Shown: positions 6,080 through 12,886 of the stretch, in pieces
Numbering within the stretch: position 1 is the first letter of the stretch
How the letters are laid out: the number at the start of each line of letters is the position of its first letter
Source: Tenderia sp965602225
GTDB lineage: Bacteria; Pseudomonadota; Gammaproteobacteria; Tenderiales; Tenderiaceae
Direction: 5' to 3'
Length of the DNA: 14,589 bases
Assembly (NCBI GenBank): GCA_965602225.1
Contig: CBFCYE010000046.1
Location: forward strand, 1 to 14,589
Notes under the pieces: model-generated
Databases searched by the model: none
Seen by the model: the letters and a program-made list of their open reading frames with translations, nothing else
Told to the model about the DNA's origin: nothing
Program-made: the position numbers and the translations under genes

Positions 6080-6484
6080 ATGAACAAAGTCATTTTATTA
6101 AGCCTTGCCATCATTATTTCGCCCCTCATTTTGAGCCATGCTCAGGCGGCGGCGATTAACAACGAAATAATGCTTATCGCCAAATCAGACCTTGATGACG
6201 AAATGGAAGAAAGAGATCGCGACCGGGATATGGAGCGTGACCGAGACATGGACGGTGACCGGGATCGGGACATGGAAGGTGATATGGATCGTGATCGTGA
6301 CAGGGATCATGGTGAGTCTGATGACGGCATGGTGCAAAAGTCAAAACAAAAAAGTAAACAAATGACCGGCGAGGATGACGGTGGTATGGAACAGGAGCGC
6401 AAGGAAGTGCGCGAACAAAACATGAAAGAAAACCAAGGCGAGTCTAAGCAAGAAGGCAAGTCATGGTGGAAATTCTGGCAATAG
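6080..6484 (+). CDS. Secreted Asp-Arg-repeat low-complexity protein
   Basis: This 134-residue protein has a signal peptide (residues 1-23, cleavage near SHAQA/AA). A dense mixed-charge tract at about 39-76 is built of RD, DRD and DM/EM/GD units. A second charged, Lys/Gln/Glu-rich part (80-126) follows, and the chain ends in SWWKFWQ. There is no cysteine and no recognisable enzyme motif. The start is secure: AAAAGGAGG lies about six bases before the ATG. Composition suggests an extended, disordered chain in the periplasm or outside the cell. The aromatic-basic end could touch a membrane or a partner protein. The gene stands alone, divergent from the Cdd1-like gene, and converges on the two-receiver regulator. 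I do not recognise a family. The repeat tract spans bases 6194-6310. Confidence 0.75.
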   Translation: MNKVILLSLAIIISPLILSHAQAAAINNEIMLIAKSDLDDEMEERDRDRDMERDRDMDGDRDRDMEGDMDRDRDRDHGESDDGMVQKSKQKSKQMTGEDDGGMEQERKEVREQNMKENQGESKQEGKSWWKFWQ

Positions 6485-6507
6485 ACAGCAAAGCAGAACA
6501 GAAGCAT

Positions 6508-6563
6508 CAAGCCTATTAGCCCGCCCTGGTGGCTTATTTACACCGTAAAGAAGGCTAGGCTTG
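6508..6563 (+). terminator. Possible terminator after the Asp-Arg repeat gene
   Basis: CAAGCCTA (6508-6515) pairs with TAGGCTTG (6556-6563), enclosing a smaller AGCC/GGCT hairpin (6518-6534). TTGTTTAG follows. The long loop and weak U-tract make this uncertain. On the - strand it lies about 30 bases beyond the response-regulator stop, so it might serve both converging genes. Confidence 0.35.
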
Positions 6564-6592
6564 TTGTTTAGCTACCCAGCCTGGATGGCTGC

Positions 6593-7393
6593 TCACGGCA
6601 TCAATTTTGTTATGGCATCGATAACCCGGCTTGGTTGGTAGGGTTTGATTATGTAGCCCCTGGCACCCATTTCATTGGCCAAAATAACTCGATCTCGATC
6701 TGCACTTGAGCTGATCATCAGTGCTTTTGTATTAGGTTGGGCGAGATTGATTTCGCTTAAGGCCTCAAGGCCGGTCATGACAGGCATCTCTATATCAAGA
6801 CAGACAAAATCTGGACAGTGTTTTTCGACCAGCTCAACCGCTTGTTTGCCATCACAGGCCTGGCCAACTACATTAAAATTGGCATCCGCTAGAATGGCTG
6901 CCAGCAACATACGCATGGCAGAGCTGTCATCGGCTATCACCACGCTTGCATGTGCCGCCCCTTCAGTATTAGATTTTTTTGCTTGCTGTGCAGCTAAAAG
7001 AATCCGCTGGGCAAGTACGACCTGGTGGATATCTTTGATGATTTTTGCCTGGGTAAAGGGTTTGCGTATAAATCCCGATGCCCCGGCATCAGCCGCCGCT
7101 TTCTCCAGGGCGGATGATTCATTACCCGTAATCATAACCACGGCCACGCCAGGGTGGGCGGTATGGATTTCCTTTAATAGATCGAGACCATTCACGCCAG
7201 GCAGGTTGTAATCAAGGCAAATGATATTTGGTTCGAATTCACCTACGGCTTCGATAAGATTGCGGCCGCTGCTGAATTCGCCAAGTATTTCATGGCCTTC
7301 GCTGGCTAAAAGACTACGAAGTACGGAACGAATCGTATTGGAATCATCGACGATTATTATTTTTGCGGTTGGAGTTTTGGTTTTAATTGTCAT
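6593..7393 (-). CDS. Tandem two-receiver response regulator
   Basis: This 266-residue protein consists of two CheY-like receiver domains (about 10-128 and 149-265) with a 20-residue Ala/Gln-rich linker and no DNA-binding, GGDEF, EAL or other output domain. Receiver 1 has acidic pair DD (16-17), phospho-acceptor Asp61 in CLDYNLPG, Thr89 and Lys111 (RKPF). Receiver 2 has DD (155-156), Asp200 in CLDIEMPVMTG, Ser228 and Lys250 (IKPY). Both look able to be phosphorylated. Such proteins act by protein-protein contact, as in chemotaxis, or as phosphate sinks and relay nodes. No histidine kinase or chemotaxis gene is in the window, so the partner is encoded elsewhere. An HDOD protein, a class often linked to receivers, lies about 6 kb away but shows no operon link. 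Confidence 0.9.
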   Translation of the reverse strand: MTIKTKTPTAKIIIVDDSNTIRSVLRSLLASEGHEILGEFSSGRNLIEAVGEFEPNIICLDYNLPGVNGLDLLKEIHTAHPGVAVVMITGNESSALEKAAADAGASGFIRKPFTQAKIIKDIHQVVLAQRILLAAQQAKKSNTEGAAHASVVIADDSSAMRMLLAAILADANFNVVGQACDGKQAVELVEKHCPDFVCLDIEMPVMTGLEALSEINLAQPNTKALMISSSADRDRVILANEMGARGYIIKPYQPSRVIDAITKLMP

Positions 7394-7811
7394 GCTGGTT
7401 ATAAGGCTAAAGTTCTATATTCGGGTTGTTAGGCGATAATCAATATAACGGTCGCAGAGAGGTCAGCATGAGCTTGTGGAGTTTATATTCCATAGGAAAA
7501 ATGGTTATTAGTTCACTGTGGTAATGGATGCTGATTAGTCGAAGGCTGGCCGTCCCTGGGTTGTAGCTGTCGGTGTTGTGTTACGCCTGGGAAATCCATA
7601 GAAATTCACACGGAACCAGTAGCCTGAAGCTTGCTTTAGGGAGGGGCTCTAAGTGATTGAATATAAAGGGATGAATGGGGCGTGGTAGTCGTGCCTGCCA
7701 AAATGCCTTAATAACCCCCTAAGGTTGCGATAAAATGACACCAAGTCTTGATGCTAATGCTTCAGGACACTGTAGTGATTGTGCTGTATCACTTGTTTTG
7801 GGGTCGGCTTC
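7394..7811. other. 418-base gene-free region between divergent genes
   Basis: This stretch separates the two-receiver regulator (-) from the unknown secreted protein (+) and must hold both promoters. I find no convincing gene longer than 20 codons. A short imperfect hairpin, CCTGAAG/CTTTAGG, lies at 7623-7640 in a G-rich context. AACC/GGTT flanks CCCTAA near 7712-7727. No riboswitch consensus is matched and no -35/-10 pair stands out. Confidence 0.4.
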
Positions 7812-8981
7812 ATGTTGGTGGGTCATAAATTGCGTTGCGGTGGGGCGGTTATATTTTCTGCGCTCGCATCAGAAATGGCATTTGCTTCCTGCAGTAGCGG
7901 TATTCCGCGGCCGCCACAGAGTGGGCCGCCTACGTTTGCTGATTACCCCAGCTTTACCCTTAACTTCCAGCCGCTTGACCAACCCAGTGGTAGCGAGGGA
8001 CATATCCCTGCCTGCACCATGGAAAGCGCCATTCATACCTGGCGTGGTGATATTCACCCAACACATACGACATCTAAGTTTCTAACCCAGCATGCCTGGT
8101 GGAGTTCTAATGAACATTGGCAGGGACCACAAATCGTTTCCGACGGTACTACTGATTATTACCATGTGATTGTTGGTGACGAAGCCGATGGCTTTGTGCA
8201 GGAGTATTACATCCCCTTTGGGTACACGATGAATTTTGAGGAGACCTGGCGCACTCCAAATCCAAGCACCATAGGATATCTCTGGGCGCCTAATCAGGCT
8301 ATTGGTAGCAGCCTGACTGAAACCTGGCGATCGGCCTCCGGGGGCAGCGCAGATGTAAAAGGCGCAGGCACCACAATAATGGATAGGTGGATAGTGCTTG
8401 GCAGTAACATGGTGCCGGGAAACGGTGTTTCGCCACTAAAAGATATTAATCACTCCAGCTACGGGCCAATAGAATCAGGCAACGGTACTGGCAATCCCAA
8501 CAAAGTCATCATGCGCCAAAAGCTGGATGATGGTGAGATGACGCAGGAATTTATCAAAAGCAGTTTCAGTAAAAAACCAAAAATCATCCAAGAAGTCAGA
8601 ACGACAGAAATGACAAGCCTGGTAGAGATCGACATGCAGGCACATAGCTATAACGAATTTGATAATTCAGCTATGACGGTGGTTAATACATTAATCTTTG
8701 ACAGAACCGGCCCCGGTTCTGCACCTGTGGCTGACTGGTCAATTGAAAATCCAGATGGTGGCAGGGGCTCAGGCAAAGTCGACTCTCACGTTGATGCCGG
8801 ACAATATATCTATTCAGGTGGAGATGCCTCTATCGGCAATGCTAACGGCCAATACAGCTATGCTGATGGCGTTGGCGGCTTTGATTATGAAAACGCCAAC
8901 TGGGAGGCCTACATGGACACCTGCGACGTAACCAATATCTGGTCTTATGATGAAAATCGGCCAACCTCTAGTTGCCCTTAA
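7812..8981 (+). CDS. Secreted protein of unknown family
   Basis: From the ATG at 7812 the protein has 389 residues. A longer frame reaches a TTG at 7779, but the ATG gives a better signal peptide: Lys/Arg near the start, the hydrophobic run GGAVIFSALA, and cleavage near MAFA/S. The mature protein is rich in Gly, Ser, Asn, Thr and aromatic residues, as in extracellular or periplasmic proteins. Visible stretches include QHAWWSSNEHWQGPQIVSDG, EYYIPFGYTMNFEETWRTP and, near the C-terminus, GGDASIGNANGQYSYADGVG. Two late cysteines (in DTCDVTN and the final TSSCP) could pair, and three or four more lie in the N-terminal part. I see no catalytic motif and recognise no family. It is a single gene without operon partners. 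The last 100 residues have a repetitive, beta-rich look. Confidence that it is a real gene is high; function is unknown. Confidence 0.75.
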   Translation: MLVGHKLRCGGAVIFSALASEMAFASCSSGIPRPPQSGPPTFADYPSFTLNFQPLDQPSGSEGHIPACTMESAIHTWRGDIHPTHTTSKFLTQHAWWSSNEHWQGPQIVSDGTTDYYHVIVGDEADGFVQEYYIPFGYTMNFEETWRTPNPSTIGYLWAPNQAIGSSLTETWRSASGGSADVKGAGTTIMDRWIVLGSNMVPGNGVSPLKDINHSSYGPIESGNGTGNPNKVIMRQKLDDGEMTQEFIKSSFSKKPKIIQEVRTTEMTSLVEIDMQAHSYNEFDNSAMTVVNTLIFDRTGPGSAPVADWSIENPDGGRGSGKVDSHVDAGQYIYSGGDASIGNANGQYSYADGVGGFDYENANWEAYMDTCDVTNIWSYDENRPTSSCP

Positions 8982-9063
8982 ACCTGCCTGACTAGCTTAC
9001 AGAGGCTTTTATTTGTTTCATGCGGTCACACGGTTCTTAGTTGGCGCAATAATATAAAACCAG

Positions 9064-9207
9064 CTAGATCGTCAGATATAGGTAGTAGCCAACGCCAGCC
9101 ATCACGATTAAAAAGATCACCTTACCGATGATCAATTTTTTTATGAACGCTTTTCCTGCCACCTTGCTTTTCTCATCTTCTGCTGTGGTTTGATGTTCAT
9201 CACTCAT
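9064..9207 (-). CDS. Possible 47-residue single-span membrane protein
   Basis: The - strand from ATG at 9207 to TAG at 9064 encodes 47 residues. An acidic, soluble start (MSDEHQTTAEDEKSK) is followed by a Lys-rich stretch (GKAFIKKLIIGK). One hydrophobic span (VIFLIVMAGVGYYLYLTI) reaches the C-terminus. The charge pattern predicts the N-terminus in the cytoplasm. GGA precedes the start at workable distance. The neat protein-like composition in an otherwise gene-free 400-base gap is the main support. It lies downstream of the outer-membrane barrel gene in the same orientation, but 180 bases and a weak terminator separate them. No family is recognised. Confidence 0.5.
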   Translation of the reverse strand: MSDEHQTTAEDEKSKVAGKAFIKKLIIGKVIFLIVMAGVGYYLYLTI

Positions 9208-9225
9208 GCTCTATTCCGGTCACTT

Positions 9226-9242
9226 GCCTGAACAGCTCAGGC
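9226..9242. other. Short perfect hairpin upstream of the 47-residue gene
   Basis: GCCTGA and TCAGGC are 6-base arms around ACAGC, about 20 bases before the start of the small membrane-protein gene on the - strand. It could shape that gene's leader. No U-tract follows, so it is not a convincing terminator. Confidence 0.3.
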
Positions 9243-9366
9243 TTACATAGGGCGTTTAGTATAGCGTGATTGTAGCTAAATCATGGCTGCTGGTTTTGTA
9301 TGGATTAAGGGAGTCTGGGACTGTTGCTGAGCGTTTAAATGTTGAATCTAAGAATGGATAGTGAAA

Positions 9367-9383
9367 ATTAGTTGGAGACTAAT
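9367..9383 (-). terminator. Weak A/T-rich terminator after the barrel gene
   Basis: ATTAGT and ACTAAT pair around five bases. On the - strand the hairpin lies five bases after the barrel stop codon, with an A-run before it and TTTTC after it. The stem is short and has little G/C, so termination may be leaky. Confidence 0.4.
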
Positions 9384-9388
9384 ATTTT

Positions 9389-10633
9389 TTAATACCATGG
9401 ATAATCAAAAATAATGATCACCTCAGTACCCTCATCACCAGAGGCAATCTCGGCGCGGTAAACCCCGCCTGAGCCGGTGATCAAGCGCATACCTACGCCA
9501 ACACTATAACGTACCTTTTGCCATAGCTCAGAGCTTACCTCAGCTACAGTCCCGGCCTCGGCAAAGAAGGCTGCCTGAATACCCGTACGCACATCTTTCC
9601 AAATTAGGTAATCAAATGGGGTCGACTCCTCTGTAATATTCCAACGATACTCAGCACCCAAAAAAGCACTATGGGCGCCTTTGAACCGATCACCTGGATA
9701 AGAGCGCAGGCGCAGATCTCCCCCCAGCGTACTGGCGGTGCCATAGGTTCGTTCATTGATAAAACTATCTACCAGCTCTTGTTCTGCTTGCAGGCAGGCA
9801 GAATCAGCCGGGGCGCAATTGGTGGTCAGCTCGGCCCTGATTGCAGAGGGGGCGATGTTGCCCTTGTTATTAACATGCGCATCAGAGCGATGAAAGTTAA
9901 ACACCAGGGTATCTCTCTTACCCATAGGGATATAGGCCAGGGCTTTGAAATCAATTTTATAAAAGTCCACATCGTTGGCGTCGCCGGCGGCCTGGTCTTG
10001 ATAAGTAATGCCAAAACGCAAACCATTTCTGGGGTCGAGAAAGTCATCGGTATTATCCAGCTCAACTGTAATCGACTTTTCCTTATTCGATGCCTCATAA
10101 TTGAGTGTTTCAACCAGATTGCCATTGTTGTCTTTAATGGCATCGAGACGAAAATCGCCATCACTGTGGGCGTAGTAAAAATTGAGATGTTTATCATAAA
10201 AATTAAATATCAAGGTTGCGTCGAGCTGTTTCACAAAGCCGACCTCAAGAATATTAAAGTCGTCTTTATTGGTTCCATTCATGCCCCGGATTGAATAGTT
10301 GTTGATGTCGGCGCGGGTAATATCCTGATAATTGAATTCCAGGCTCAACCAGTCGGATATCAGCGGTACCTCTTCGCCATGCAAAAATGTACCGCCAGCA
10401 TCACCTGTGACTTGAACGATATTTAAGTCCGCCGTGCTGCCACCGACATTGGCAATATTGCCCAGCAACAGCACGCCACTACCAATGCCTGGCTTGCTGT
10501 AGGGCAGGGGAACCAGAAAATAGGCGGGTACGGTTGGGTTTTGTTGTTTGCGTCGCTCAGGGTTGATATCAAAAGCCAGGCTATTAAACGAAACAATGCT
10601 GAGTAGGGTGAAGAGTATTATTTTTAATAACAT
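9389..10633 (-). CDS. Omp85/BamA-like outer-membrane barrel without POTRA domains
   Basis: This 414-residue protein has a signal peptide (residues 1-20, SFNSLA/F) followed directly by beta-barrel sequence. Hallmarks of the Omp85 surface-antigen family are DNTDDFLDPRNGLRFGITY (193-211), GGDLRLRSYPGDRF (304-317), whose RSYPGDRF corresponds to the conserved VRGF-type loop, HSAFLGAEYRWN (321-332), AAFFAEAGTV (354-363) and SVGVGMRL (377-384). The chain ends in an aromatic residue, as outer-membrane proteins do. BamA and TamA carry three to five POTRA domains first; here only about 35 residues precede the barrel, so it cannot be either. Related short proteins act as putative translocators or lipid-linked barrels of unknown role. 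A long inserted loop around 255-298 contains two cysteines (273, 280). It is divergent from the amidohydrolase gene. Confidence 0.8.
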   Translation of the reverse strand: MLLKIILFTLLSIVSFNSLAFDINPERRKQQNPTVPAYFLVPLPYSKPGIGSGVLLLGNIANVGGSTADLNIVQVTGDAGGTFLHGEEVPLISDWLSLEFNYQDITRADINNYSIRGMNGTNKDDFNILEVGFVKQLDATLIFNFYDKHLNFYYAHSDGDFRLDAIKDNNGNLVETLNYEASNKEKSITVELDNTDDFLDPRNGLRFGITYQDQAAGDANDVDFYKIDFKALAYIPMGKRDTLVFNFHRSDAHVNNKGNIAPSAIRAELTTNCAPADSACLQAEQELVDSFINERTYGTASTLGGDLRLRSYPGDRFKGAHSAFLGAEYRWNITEESTPFDYLIWKDVRTGIQAAFFAEAGTVAEVSSELWQKVRYSVGVGMRLITGSGGVYRAEIASGDEGTEVIIIFDYPWY

Positions 10634-10752
10634 GCCAGAGTCACCCCAAACCTATTTATTCGCCAATATTGGCTATTGTTTTTGTCTGCGTTAAGGTGAT
10701 TATAGAGCTAAATGTGAGCACAAAACATGTGCCCAGCCTACAGGGCTAATCT
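10634..10752. promoter_or_regulatory. Divergent promoter region, barrel and amidohydrolase genes
   Basis: These 119 bases separate the two start codons and must drive both genes. GCACA (10718-10722) and TGTGC (10728-10732) form a small inverted repeat about 20 bases before the + strand start. No strong sigma70 pair can be named, and the + strand gene has no clear purine-rich ribosome binding site (CTACAGGGCTAATCT precedes its ATG). Confidence 0.4.
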
Positions 10753-11976
10753 ATGAATAGACGACAATTTGTTTCACTGATAGGTGCTAGCAGCGTTGGC
10801 CTAGTGGGCTGGCGTTTTTGGCCCGAAGCGGGCATCTGGAATCCATGCCTGCCAGAGGCAACCCCCGCCGAGTTATTGCAGCATGAAATTGTGCAATCTG
10901 CCTGGCAGGGGATTGATCCTGATTTGATGTGGGACTGTCATGTCCACCTGATTGGGACTGGCGATAGTGGCAGTGGTGTCTGGGTCAATCCCGAGATGCA
11001 GTCACTGCTGCACCCGATTCAATATACCCAGTTCAGGTTTTATCTTAACGCCAGTTGTGTCGCCGATGGTCAGAGTGTCGATCGTTCCTATGTCGACAGG
11101 CTGATGCGCCTGCATCACGATTTCCGTCCCGGTTCCAAATTGATGCTGCTGGCCTTTGATCATTATCACGACCAGCAGGGGCAGCAGCATCAGTCGCACA
11201 GCCCTTTCCATGTTCCCAATGACTATGCGGCTGAATTGGTGCGTCGTCATCCTGAATCGTTTGAATGGATCGCGTCTATTCATCCCTATCGCGAAGACTG
11301 TGTCGAGGCGCTGCAGCAGGCGGTGTCACAAGGGGCGAGGGCGGTGAAATGGTTGCCAGGGGCTATGGGCATCGATCCATCATCACCACAGTGCGACCGC
11401 TTTTATGCAGCGCTAGCCAAGCATGGTCTACCGCTGCTCAGCCATGCAGGGATGGAGATGGCGGTCAATGTTGAAGGCGGTGAACGGCTCAACAATCCGT
11501 TGTTGTTACGCCGGCCATTGGAGCAGGGCGTTAAAGTCATCATCGCCCATTGTGCCTCCATTGGTGAGAGCGAGGATGTTGAGAGCAACAGCAAACTTAG
11601 GCGGCACAACCTGGACCTGTTTGCCCGGCTGATGGCTGAAAAGCAATACGAGGGTAGGCTGTTTGGTGATATCTCTGCCATCCTCCAGGTCAATCGCAAA
11701 CTCGAGGTAATCGAACGCATTTATCAAACTGAGGCCTGGCAGCCGCGGCTAATCAATGGTTCTGACTATCCCTTACCCGGCGTTATGCCCGTCTTCAATC
11801 TACAATGGTTTGTCGAGGCTGGATATCTGCCTGAGTCTGAGGCCCGTGTGTTATCCCTGCTTCGGCGTTATAACCCACTGTTGTTTGATTTTCTGCTCAA
11901 ACGACGCCTGAACATCAAGGGCGCCAGCCTGGCGCCAACTGTGTTCGAGTCGAAACGAATCTTTGTGGCAGATTAG
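10753..11976 (+). CDS. Tat-exported amidohydrolase (Amidohydro_2-like)
   Basis: This 407-residue protein starts MNRRQFVSLIGASSVGLVGW, a twin-arginine (Tat) signal with the RRxF core, so it is exported folded, probably with its metal already bound. The mature part fits metal-dependent TIM-barrel hydrolases of the amidohydrolase-2 group. The metal-site pattern is visible: DCHVH (Asp61, His63, His65), Lys199 in VKWLPGAMGIDP, His231 in LLSHAG, His266 in IIAHC, and Asp338 in INGSDYPLPG. Members hydrolyse amides and esters or decarboxylate aromatic acids; the substrate cannot be read from sequence. Export is unusual for this group. The divergent neighbour is an outer-membrane barrel, which hints at a shared envelope role, but that is inference. 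Confidence 0.82.
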   Translation: MNRRQFVSLIGASSVGLVGWRFWPEAGIWNPCLPEATPAELLQHEIVQSAWQGIDPDLMWDCHVHLIGTGDSGSGVWVNPEMQSLLHPIQYTQFRFYLNASCVADGQSVDRSYVDRLMRLHHDFRPGSKLMLLAFDHYHDQQGQQHQSHSPFHVPNDYAAELVRRHPESFEWIASIHPYREDCVEALQQAVSQGARAVKWLPGAMGIDPSSPQCDRFYAALAKHGLPLLSHAGMEMAVNVEGGERLNNPLLLRRPLEQGVKVIIAHCASIGESEDVESNSKLRRHNLDLFARLMAEKQYEGRLFGDISAILQVNRKLEVIERIYQTEAWQPRLINGSDYPLPGVMPVFNLQWFVEAGYLPESEARVLSLLRRYNPLLFDFLLKRRLNIKGASLAPTVFESKRIFVAD

Positions 11977-12024
11977 CTTTGTGCATGCCGGTTCAATGTG
12001 TGCCATGCAACGATGCCATTGAAT

Positions 12025-12065
12025 GGGAACCGTCTAATGGAAAATGGCTATGTTCCCTTTATTAT
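12025..12065 (+). terminator. Terminator after the amidohydrolase gene
   Basis: GGGAAC (12025-12030) pairs with GTTCCC (12052-12057) and is followed by TTTATTATTTTTG, a U-rich tail on the + strand that runs into the last codons of the convergent regulator gene. Just upstream, TTCAATG (11992-11998) and CATTGAA (12017-12023) form a competing hairpin, so the region could adopt two structures. Confidence 0.45.
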
Positions 12066-12769
12066 TTTTGTTGCTGTCCTTCCGCATAAGCAGCAAACGG
12101 GCTAAGCAAAAACCACTTTGGAAAAGATTTAACGTATTTACTCTCACCGCCAAGAATTACATCCTTGTTTTTCATTGCCTTATCAATAGCAAGGCGGCCC
12201 ATCCACACATCTGTTAGCGGTTTCAAGCAACCATCCACATATAGATTGATTTCATTACCAGGATCGTGAATACATAAATCAACTTGCCGGTCTTTAATAA
12301 CCAGCCACCAGGTTGCCCGTTCCTTCGGCGCACCCCTTAAGGTGAAGTGAGCTGTAAATGAGCCTGTTTCGGGGAAATTCTCGCAATCAATTCGACGCTG
12401 GATATCCCACATAAGCAAAGTAGGGTCCAATTCATATTCTTCAAACTCCGCCAAAATGAACTTTTGCCCCCAAATCCCCAGCGTTTCAACAACCGGCCAC
12501 AACTCCTTACCAGAGTCAGTAATAAAGTATTCCCAGCCGCGACCTTTGTCAGGTTTTTTGCGAGTAATTACCCCGACTTCCTCCAGCTCTTTTAATCGCT
12601 TAGATAACAACGAGGGTGACATCAACGGCACGCCATTGCGCAGATCATTGAATTTAGTGCTACCGGCAATCAGTTCTCGTAACAGCACAGGGGTCCAGCG
12701 TGTGGTGACTATTTCAGCTGCTCTAGCAACAGGGCAAAACTGGCCATAGCTGTTTGTTTTTTGCCGCAT
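12062..12769 (-). CDS. HxlR-family regulator with C-terminal SCP2-like domain
   Basis: This 235-residue protein has an N-terminal HxlR winged helix-turn-helix domain (residues 8-110). It includes the conserved CPVARAAEIVTTRWTPVLLREL (Cys12 onward), the recognition-helix region MSPSLLSKRLKELEEVGVI (50-68) and the wing RGWEYFITDSGKEL. HxlR regulators often sense oxidants or electrophiles through this N-terminal Cys, and Cys12 is present. Residues 118-215 form an extra domain (WWLVIKDRQVDLCIHDPGNEINLYVD) resembling the SCP2-like small-ligand fold found in a subset of HxlR proteins; this is a memory-based call. The ATG has GGAATC nine bases upstream. It is divergent from the truncated-hemoglobin gene with 117 bases between starts, the usual layout for a regulator and its target. 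Its probable operators lie in that gap. Confidence 0.82.
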   Translation of the reverse strand: MRQKTNSYGQFCPVARAAEIVTTRWTPVLLRELIAGSTKFNDLRNGVPLMSPSLLSKRLKELEEVGVITRKKPDKGRGWEYFITDSGKELWPVVETLGIWGQKFILAEFEEYELDPTLLMWDIQRRIDCENFPETGSFTAHFTLRGAPKERATWWLVIKDRQVDLCIHDPGNEINLYVDGCLKPLTDVWMGRLAIDKAMKNKDVILGGESKYVKSFPKWFLLSPFAAYAEGQQQK

Positions 12770-12826
12770 ATTAGTGATTCCTTTAATTCCACCTAAGTAC
12801 AGATAATGAACTATCTATGATGCTGG

Positions 12827-12840
12827 ATAGTATTTACTAT
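12827..12840. promoter_or_regulatory. Candidate HxlR operator
   Basis: ATAGTA and TACTAT are perfect arms around TT, centred 46 bases upstream of the hemoglobin ribosome binding site and 64 bases from the regulator start. Related half-sites flank it: ACTATC at 12810-12815 and GGATAG at 12825-12830, plus ACTATTC running to 12842. AGTA/TACT-type symmetry has been described for other HxlR-family (DUF24) operators. Binding by the neighbouring regulator is inference. Confidence 0.45.
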
Positions 12841-12886
12841 TCAGCTACTAATTCAACATATAGTTTCAAACAAGGGGGAAACAAAA

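Noticed and set aside
6675..7211. A 178-codon + strand open frame opposite the two-receiver regulator
   Set aside because: It is antisense to two intact receiver domains; Ser/Ala/Arg-rich shadow composition and no plausible start context.
7468..7524. An 18-codon frame with a good AGAGAGG site (MSLWSLYSIGKMVISSLW)
   Set aside because: It is too short to support without conservation; possible leader peptide, but no downstream gene it would obviously control.
7560..7735. Possible cyclic-di-GMP riboswitch upstream of the unknown secreted protein
   Set aside because: A few G-rich and CAC-like segments are present, but the conserved GEMM core and tetraloop-receptor pattern could not be found.
7779..7811. 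Extended TTG start for the unknown secreted protein
   Set aside because: The extra 11 residues spoil the signal peptide, and the ATG at 7812 has GGGG upstream at a usable distance.
7735..8085. A 116-codon + strand frame overlapping the start of the unknown secreted protein
   Set aside because: It overlaps the 389-residue frame, which has the signal peptide and protein-like composition; the shorter frame does not.
9671..10294. A 207-codon + strand open frame opposite the barrel gene
   Set aside because: It lies wholly antisense to a well-supported Omp85-like gene, has no signal or domain, and its sequence looks like a frame shadow.
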